Shown piece by piece: positions 59,905 to 64,000 of a stretch of 64,000 nt of DNA (within the stretch, counting starts at the first letter, position 1; every line of letters starts with the position of its first letter). The stretch comes from Sphingopyxis alaskensis RB2256 (GTDB taxonomy: Bacteria > Pseudomonadota > Alphaproteobacteria > Sphingomonadales > Sphingomonadaceae). The DNA is taken from the NCBI RefSeq assembly GCF_000013985.1, contig NC_008048.1, positions 3,281,171 through 3,345,170 on the forward strand, in the 5' to 3' direction. The translations under genes were made by a program, and so were the position numbers. The notes below the pieces were generated by a model. The model had not been told where the DNA came from, made no database searches, and saw only the letters and a list, made by a program, of their open reading frames with translations.

Positions 59905-61449
59905 TCAACCGAGCCAGTTCAGCGCCGCGGCCCCGGCCGCCGCGCCGATCAGCGCGGAGAGCGCATAGCGCCACCAGACGCGCCGCTCGCCTCTTTCCCA
60001 CATCAGCGTGACGTCGGGCAGCGGCGGCGCGGGCGGTGCGGCGCCCTTGCGCGGCAATTGTTCATCGAGACGGCGGATGATGTCGGGGATCAGCGCCAGC
60101 GTCCGGCCCTGCTCGCGCAGCCCGTCGGCGAGCGCGGCCTCGGGCCCCAGTTCGTCGCGGATCCACTCCTTCACAAACGGTCCCGACACGTCCCACATGT
60201 TGATCCGGGGGTTCAGCATCGTCGCGACGCCTTCGACCATCACCATCGTTTTCTGAAGCAGGAGGAGGTGCGGCTGCGTCTGCATGTCGAAATCGCGCGT
60301 GATCGCGAACAGCCCGTCGAGCATCTGCCCGACGCTGAGCTCGCTCACCGGCTTGCCGCGCATCGGTTCGCCGACCGCGCGCAGCGCGGTCGCGAATTCG
60401 TCGACATTGTGATAATCGGGCACATATTGCGCCTCGAAATGGATTTCGGCGACGCGACGATAATTGCCGGTCGTCAGCCCATAGAGGATCTCGGCGAGCC
60501 AATAGCGCGCCTGGCGGTTGATCCGCCCCATGATGCCGAAATCGACCGCGGCGATCGTCCCGTCGGCCTTCACGAACAAATTGCCCTGGTGCATGTCGGC
60601 ATGGAAGAACCCCTCGGCAATCGCCTGCCGCAAAAAGGCGTGGACCAGGTTCGCCGCCAGCTTTTCCATGTCATGCCCCGCGGCGACCAGCGCGTCGCGG
60701 TCCGAAATCTTGATGCCGTCGATCCAGCTCATCGTCATCACGCGGCTGTTGGTGCGGTCCCAATCGATCGCGGGCACCTCATATTCGGGGATTGCCGCCA
60801 TTGCATCGGACAGTTCCGACGCGGAGGCCGCTTCGCGCCGCAGGTCGAGCTCGCGCAAGGTCCAGCGGCGGAAATTGGCGATCACCTGCCGCGGGCGCAG
60901 CCGCGACGCCTCGCCGCCGAGCGCCTCCAGATGCGCGGCGGCCCATTCATAGGTTTCGATGTCGCGCGCGAACTGCTTGTCGATGCCGGGTCGGCGAATC
61001 TTCACCGCGACGCGGCGTCCGTCGGTGGTGACCGCGCGGTGGACCTGTGCGATCGACGCCGACCCGACGGGATCGGGATCGAACTCGCTATAGAGGCTTT
61101 CGAGCGGCGCTTCGAAGGTCGCCTCGATCTCCTCCCGGATGCGCGCGAAGGCGACGGGGGGCAGCGCATCCTGCAGGGTGAGCAGGTTGCGCGCGGCTTC
61201 CTCGCCGACCAGGTCGGGCCGCGTCGCCAGCGTCTGCCCCAGCTTGACCGCGGCGGGCCCGATCGCCTGAAAGGCGGCGGCATAGTCGGGAATCCGGGGC
61301 TGGATCGTGCCGAACCGTGCGATCCGGCACAGCCGCTTGACGCCTGGGGGCGTCGCCGGTGCCGTCTCGATGCCGCGCAGCGCGCCGTGGCGCGCGAGGA
61401 TGCGGCCCCATTTCAGCAGGCGCAGGATATGGGTGACGGGACGGGTCAT
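59905..61449 (-). CDS. ubiB: UbiB family protein (ubiquinone biosynthesis kinase-like)
   Basis: This 514-aa atypical kinase supports ubiquinone biosynthesis. The KxGQ motif is in GPAAVKLGQTLATRPDLV, the divergent P-loop in VGSASIAQVH, the catalytic loop in GFFHADMHQGNLFV and the DFG equivalent in VDFGIMG. Two C-terminal hydrophobic helices (YALSALIGAAAGAAALNWL) anchor it to the membrane. The ATG at 61449 is preferred; a GTG 18 nt earlier is possible. ubiE is upstream, 124 nt away, separated by a single repeat arm. Confidence 0.96.
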   Translation of the reverse strand: MTRPVTHILRLLKWGRILARHGALRGIETAPATPPGVKRLCRIARFGTIQPRIPDYAAAFQAIGPAAVKLGQTLATRPDLVGEEAARNLLTLQDALPPVAFARIREEIEATFEAPLESLYSEFDPDPVGSASIAQVHRAVTTDGRRVAVKIRRPGIDKQFARDIETYEWAAAHLEALGGEASRLRPRQVIANFRRWTLRELDLRREAASASELSDAMAAIPEYEVPAIDWDRTNSRVMTMSWIDGIKISDRDALVAAGHDMEKLAANLVHAFLRQAIAEGFFHADMHQGNLFVKADGTIAAVDFGIMGRINRQARYWLAEILYGLTTGNYRRVAEIHFEAQYVPDYHNVDEFATALRAVGEPMRGKPVSELSVGQMLDGLFAITRDFDMQTQPHLLLLQKTMVMVEGVATMLNPRINMWDVSGPFVKEWIRDELGPEAALADGLREQGRTLALIPDIIRRLDEQLPRKGAAPPAPPLPDVTLMWERGERRVWWRYALSALIGAAAGAAALNWLG

Positions 61450-61533
61450 TCGGCCGCCGCTCTGCACGTCGCCGCGCCCGCGAACGGGGGAAGCCAGCGG
61501 GCGCCGGGGCGATGACCGGTCCCAAGGAGATCG

Positions 61534-61553
61534 GCCCCTGCCTTCGCAGGGGC
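61534..61553. repeat. Single repeat arm between ubiE and ubiB
   Basis: GCCCCTGC-CTTC-GCAGGGGC is one arm of the common hairpin family. No second arm is visible. It lies between ubiE and ubiB on the minus strand, about 20 nt after the ubiE stop (61574). Confidence 0.75.
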
Positions 61554-61573
61554 GCTCGCGGGACGGTGCCGGC

Positions 61574-62341
61574 TCACGCCTTCCACCCGCTGTGGATCGC
61601 GACGAGTCCGCCGAGGATCGGTTCGACTTTGACCGCGGTGAAACCCGCCTCGCCGATCATCCGGGCGAATTCGGGCATCGGCGGAAAGCGGCGGATCGAT
61701 TCGATGAGGTAACGATAGCTTTCCTCGTCACCCGCGATCAGCTTGCCGAGCTTCGGCACCAGATGGTGCGAATAGGCGTCATAGGCCTCGGCGAACCCCG
61801 GCCATTGGTTGGTCGAAAACTCGAGGCAGAAAAAGCGCCCGCCAAAGCGCAGCACGCGGTGCGCTTCGCTCAGCGCCGCCGGAATGTCGGTGACGTTGCG
61901 GATGCCGAAAGCGATCGTATAGGCGTCGAAAAAGCGATCCGGGAATGTCAGCTTTTCGGCATTCTGTTCGGACCAGACCAGACTGTCGATACCGCGCGCC
62001 GCCGCCCGTTCCATTCCCACGCCCAGCATGTCGGGGTTGATGTCCGCGACCGTGATGTTCGCCCCCGACGGCTCCATGCGAAAGGCGATGTCGCCCGTGC
62101 CGCCCGCCATGTCGAGGATCGCCTCGCCCGCGCGCGGCTTGACGCGGCGCACGAAACGGTCCTTCCACAATCGGTGCATCCCGCCCGACATCGCGTCATT
62201 CATGATGTCATATTTGCGCGCGACACGGCTGAACACCTCGCCGACCATCGCGGTCTTCGCGCCCGCGGGAACCTGCTCATAGCCAAAGCTGACGGTATCG
62301 GGAGTGGCCATCGTTTGCGCGCCTTTTACGGGGGAGGTCAT
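61574..62341 (-). CDS. ubiE: Ubiquinone/menaquinone biosynthesis C-methyltransferase
   Basis: This 255-aa SAM methyltransferase C-methylates the quinone ring. The N-terminal VFSRVARKYDIMNDAMSGGMHRLWKD block, motif I in ILDMAGGTGDIAF, IAFGIRNVTDIPAAL and RRFPPMPEFARMI are characteristic. ATG 62341 has AAAGG at 12 nt; an alternative ATG at 62311 has AAAAGG at 10 nt. It is divergent from mutM across a 65-nt gap. Confidence 0.97.
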   Translation of the reverse strand: MTSPVKGAQTMATPDTVSFGYEQVPAGAKTAMVGEVFSRVARKYDIMNDAMSGGMHRLWKDRFVRRVKPRAGEAILDMAGGTGDIAFRMEPSGANITVADINPDMLGVGMERAAARGIDSLVWSEQNAEKLTFPDRFFDAYTIAFGIRNVTDIPAALSEAHRVLRFGGRFFCLEFSTNQWPGFAEAYDAYSHHLVPKLGKLIAGDEESYRYLIESIRRFPPMPEFARMIGEAGFTAVKVEPILGGLVAIHSGWKA

Positions 62342-62406
62342 CTGGTGCGTCGGCCTTTAGCCAAGCCTTGCCGCGCAAGCAAATGGCGCGTAGCGGGGCA
62401 AGCCTG

Positions 62407-63219
62407 ATGCCCGAACTTCCCGAAGTCGAAACCACCGTGCGCGGCCTTGTCCCCTTTCTCGAAGGACAACGGCTGGCCGCCGTCACCACCTTCCGCCCCG
62501 ACCTTCGCCGCCCCTTTCCCGTTGACCTCGCGCAGCGGCTGACGGGTGCGACCGTGACCAGGCTTTCGCGCCGCGCCAAATATGGCATCGTCTCGACCGA
62601 CCGCGACGATCATATGATCTTTCACCTCGGCATGTCGGGACGCTGGCGGACCGAGGGCGGCGAGCCCGGCAAGCACGACCATCTGCTCCTCGAAACCGGC
62701 GCGGGGCACCGGCTCTTTCTCCACGACCCGCGGCGCTTCGGCTCGATCGATCTGGTCGCGGGCGATCCGCTGGCCAGCTTTGCGGCCTTCGTGACGCTCG
62801 GCCCCGAACCGCTGTCGGACGATTTCGACGCGGCCTTGCTGGCACGGGCGTTCGCGGCGCGCCGGGCGCCGGTGAAGGCGATGCTGCTCGACCAGAATGT
62901 CGTCGCGGGGCTCGGCAACATCTATGTCTGCGAGGCGCTCAACATGGCGCGCATTTCGCCGCTGATGCCCGCCGCCGGTGTGCCCAAGGCCAAACTTGCC
63001 GCGCTCGTGTCCGCGATCAGGGCGGTGCTCACCGCCGCGATCGCTGCTGGCGGATCGACGCTGCGCGATTTTTTGAGCCCCGATGGCGACCTTGGTTATT
63101 TCGCAAAGGACTGGCGCGTCTATGGCCGCGAGGGCGAGGCTTGCGAATGCGGCGGCGCGATCGTTCGCGTCGTGCAGTCGGGTCGCTCGACCTTTTACTG
63201 CCGCAAATGCCAGCGATGA
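62407..63219 (+). CDS. mutM: Formamidopyrimidine-DNA glycosylase
   Basis: This 270-aa DNA repair glycosylase/AP lyase removes 8-oxoguanine and ring-opened purines. The catalytic N-terminus PELPEVETT begins directly after the initiator Met, so Pro2 and Glu3 are in place. The helix-two-turn-helix (LGNIYVCEALNMARI) and the zinc finger (CECGG then FYCRKCQR) are intact. The frame is open 13 codons upstream, but processing to Pro2 requires this start at 62407. Confidence 0.97.
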   Translation: MPELPEVETTVRGLVPFLEGQRLAAVTTFRPDLRRPFPVDLAQRLTGATVTRLSRRAKYGIVSTDRDDHMIFHLGMSGRWRTEGGEPGKHDHLLLETGAGHRLFLHDPRRFGSIDLVAGDPLASFAAFVTLGPEPLSDDFDAALLARAFAARRAPVKAMLLDQNVVAGLGNIYVCEALNMARISPLMPAAGVPKAKLAALVSAIRAVLTAAIAAGGSTLRDFLSPDGDLGYFAKDWRVYGREGEACECGGAIVRVVQSGRSTFYCRKCQR

Positions 63220-63243
63220 GGCGGGATATTCGCCGCAAGACCA

Positions 63244-63272
63244 TTGACCAAATCGCCCTTCATCGCTATGCG
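63244..63272 (+). promoter_or_regulatory. Candidate sigma-70 promoter of rpsT
   Basis: TTGACC at 63244-63249, a 17-bp spacer, and TATGCG at 63267-63272 fit a housekeeping promoter, leaving a leader of about 130 nt before rpsT. A 14-bp palindrome (TCCGGACGTCCGGA, 63291-63304) lies in that leader. Confidence 0.5.
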
Positions 63273-63408
63273 CGCACCCTTCGAGCAGGGTCCGGACGTC
63301 CGGAACCGGCTGCATCCGGACATTGATTCGCTGCTCCGCGCGCGATTCGGCTGCTCCGATGCGGCTGCGCTCCGACCATGTTGACCGTTTGAAAGACTAG
63401 AGGAATTT

Positions 63409-63672
63409 ATGGCCAATACGCCGCAGGCAAAAAAGCGCATCCGCCGCAACCAGGCGCGTGCCGTCGTGAACAAGAATCGCGTCTCGCGCATTCGCACGCT
63501 CGTCAAGAAGGTCGAAGCTGCCGTCGCCGCGGGCGACAAGGACGCCGCCGCGACCGCGCTGAAGGCGGCGCAGCCCGAAATGGCGCGCGGCGTTGCCAAG
63601 GGCGTGCTGCACAAGAACACGGTCGCGCGCAAATATTCGCGCCTGACCAAGAGCGTGAACGCGATCGCCTGA
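63409..63672 (+). CDS. rpsT: 30S ribosomal protein S20
   Basis: This 87-aa small-subunit protein binds 16S rRNA. The sequence is typical: [20 protein letters not shown] at the start, a long basic helix, and [20 protein letters not shown] at the end. AGAGGA lies 6 nt before the ATG. In alphaproteobacteria rpsT commonly precedes dnaA; here dnaA must lie beyond the right edge. The gene ends before a clear terminator. Confidence 0.98.
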   Translation: MANTPQAKKRIRRNQARAVVNKNRVSRIRTLVKKVEAAVAAGDKDAAATALKAAQPEMARGVAKGVLHKNTVARKYSRLTKSVNAIA

Positions 63673-63681
63673 TTTCATCTG

Positions 63682-63735
63682 TCCCGAAAGGGAACAAAAA
63701 GAACCCGTCGGCTTCGCGCCCGCGGGTCCTTTTTT
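63682..63735 (+). terminator. Intrinsic terminator of rpsT
   Basis: A small hairpin TCCC-GAAA-GGGA (63682-63693) precedes a stem of GAACCCG (63701-63707) with CGGGTCC (63723-63729), six bp plus one mismatch, followed by six T residues (63730-63735). It lies 9-63 nt after the rpsT stop. Confidence 0.8.
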
Positions 63736-64000
63736 GCGTCCGCTATTGTGACGTCGCGGTGGCAATAGTGTTGCAGCGCGGTAAGTCGCGGAATTACTGC
63801 GATTCGTTGCGAAGGCTCGCGAGTTGCTATTGTAAAATCTTGAAAATGAAGCGAAAAAATACCCGCTGGCGCGATTCCGCGAGCCAAGGCGAGTCAAGAT
63901 TTTTATTTCAGTATTTTTACACAGACGCCCCTTGATCGACTCGGCGCGCCTTGCCTAGACAGGTGCGTCGTCGGCCTTCGCCGGCGGCCGCCACATCGAC
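63736..64000. promoter_or_regulatory. Long AT-rich leader, probably upstream of dnaA
   Basis: These 265 nt hold no gene. They contain four GANTC sites (63801, 63873, 63891, 63938), a possible promoter TTGATC-17 nt-CTAGAC (63932-63960), three CTATTG/CAATAG copies (63743, 63763, 63827), a DnaA-box-like TTTTACACA (63915-63923), and two interleaved inverted repeats. This fits the dnaA upstream region of alphaproteobacteria, where CcrM methylation controls dnaA transcription. Confidence 0.6.

Noticed and set aside
63915..63923. DnaA box and replication origin at the right edge
   Set aside because: Only one box-like sequence (TTTTACACA, one mismatch) is seen. An origin would need a cluster of boxes, so I do not call oriC.

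Overview
This is a contiguous stretch of high-GC alphaproteobacterial chromosome, most likely from a sphingomonad of the Sphingopyxis type. The evidence is the gene content and order: a crtY-crtI-crtB carotenoid operon, an SspB-alpha adaptor, RNase E with an acidic/basic insert in its S1 domain, a TPR-sulfotransferase beside a TonB-dependent receptor, the ubiE-ubiB-coaBC-dut order divergent from mutM, and rpsT at the right edge followed by a long AT-rich leader that probably belongs to dnaA (dnaA itself is outside the window). I saw no rRNA, tRNA, prophage, transposase or CRISPR array.

Layout. 1-1373: 3' part of a heparinase II/III-like gene behind rpe. 1659-6972: a tightly overlapping minus-strand operon crtY, crtI, LOG-family gene, crtB, pnuC and a NadR-like ribosylnicotinamide kinase, so carotenoid synthesis is translationally coupled to nicotinamide-riboside salvage. 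7046-8162: a divergent fatty-acid-hydroxylase-family gene (carotenoid hydroxylase candidate) that overlaps a DUF2141 gene by 110 nt. 8196-11983: lnt, metK, trmB. 12111-16278: a small secreted protein divergent from a LysR regulator, a TauE/SafE permease, an unrecognised gene and a FabH-like synthase. 16388-19198: histidine genes hisB-hisH-hisA-hisF. 19286-23255: sspB, a small membrane protein, fumC, a DUF2585 protein, gmk. 23275-27058: a lipid-degradation operon (acyl-CoA dehydrogenase, thiolase, SDR, thioesterase) with a LiuR-like operator at its head. 27459-32104: SMP-30 lactonase, peptidyl-dipeptidase Dcp, small stress/VOC proteins. 32213-42053: Crp/Fnr and TetR regulators, a Rieske oxygenase plus a PYROXD2-like FAD enzyme controlled by a perfect palindrome, then a permease, TonB receptor and TPR-sulfotransferase. 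42063-49408: a DsbA-like membrane protein, a BepA-like protease, rne with a long leader, an amidase. 49443-56344: lactone oxidase, D-threonine-aldolase-like enzyme, PBP1A, prfB, a lipoprotein methyltransferase. 56439-62341: ubiE, ubiB, a ccdAB toxin-antitoxin pair inserted immediately before coaBC, dut, moeB and a DsrE-like gene. 62407-63672: mutM, rpsT.

The most distinctive non-coding content is a family of paired-hairpin repeats scattered between genes. Their stems vary by compensatory change while GAAR-type loops are kept. One copy has inserted in frame inside lnt. The right edge carries four GANTC (CcrM methylation) sites in 142 bp and two interleaved inverted repeats, a likely cell-cycle control region for dnaA. 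The other items I would look at first are the chromosomal ccdAB with its own palindromic operator inside an essential operon, and the TetR/Rieske module whose operator abuts both start codons.
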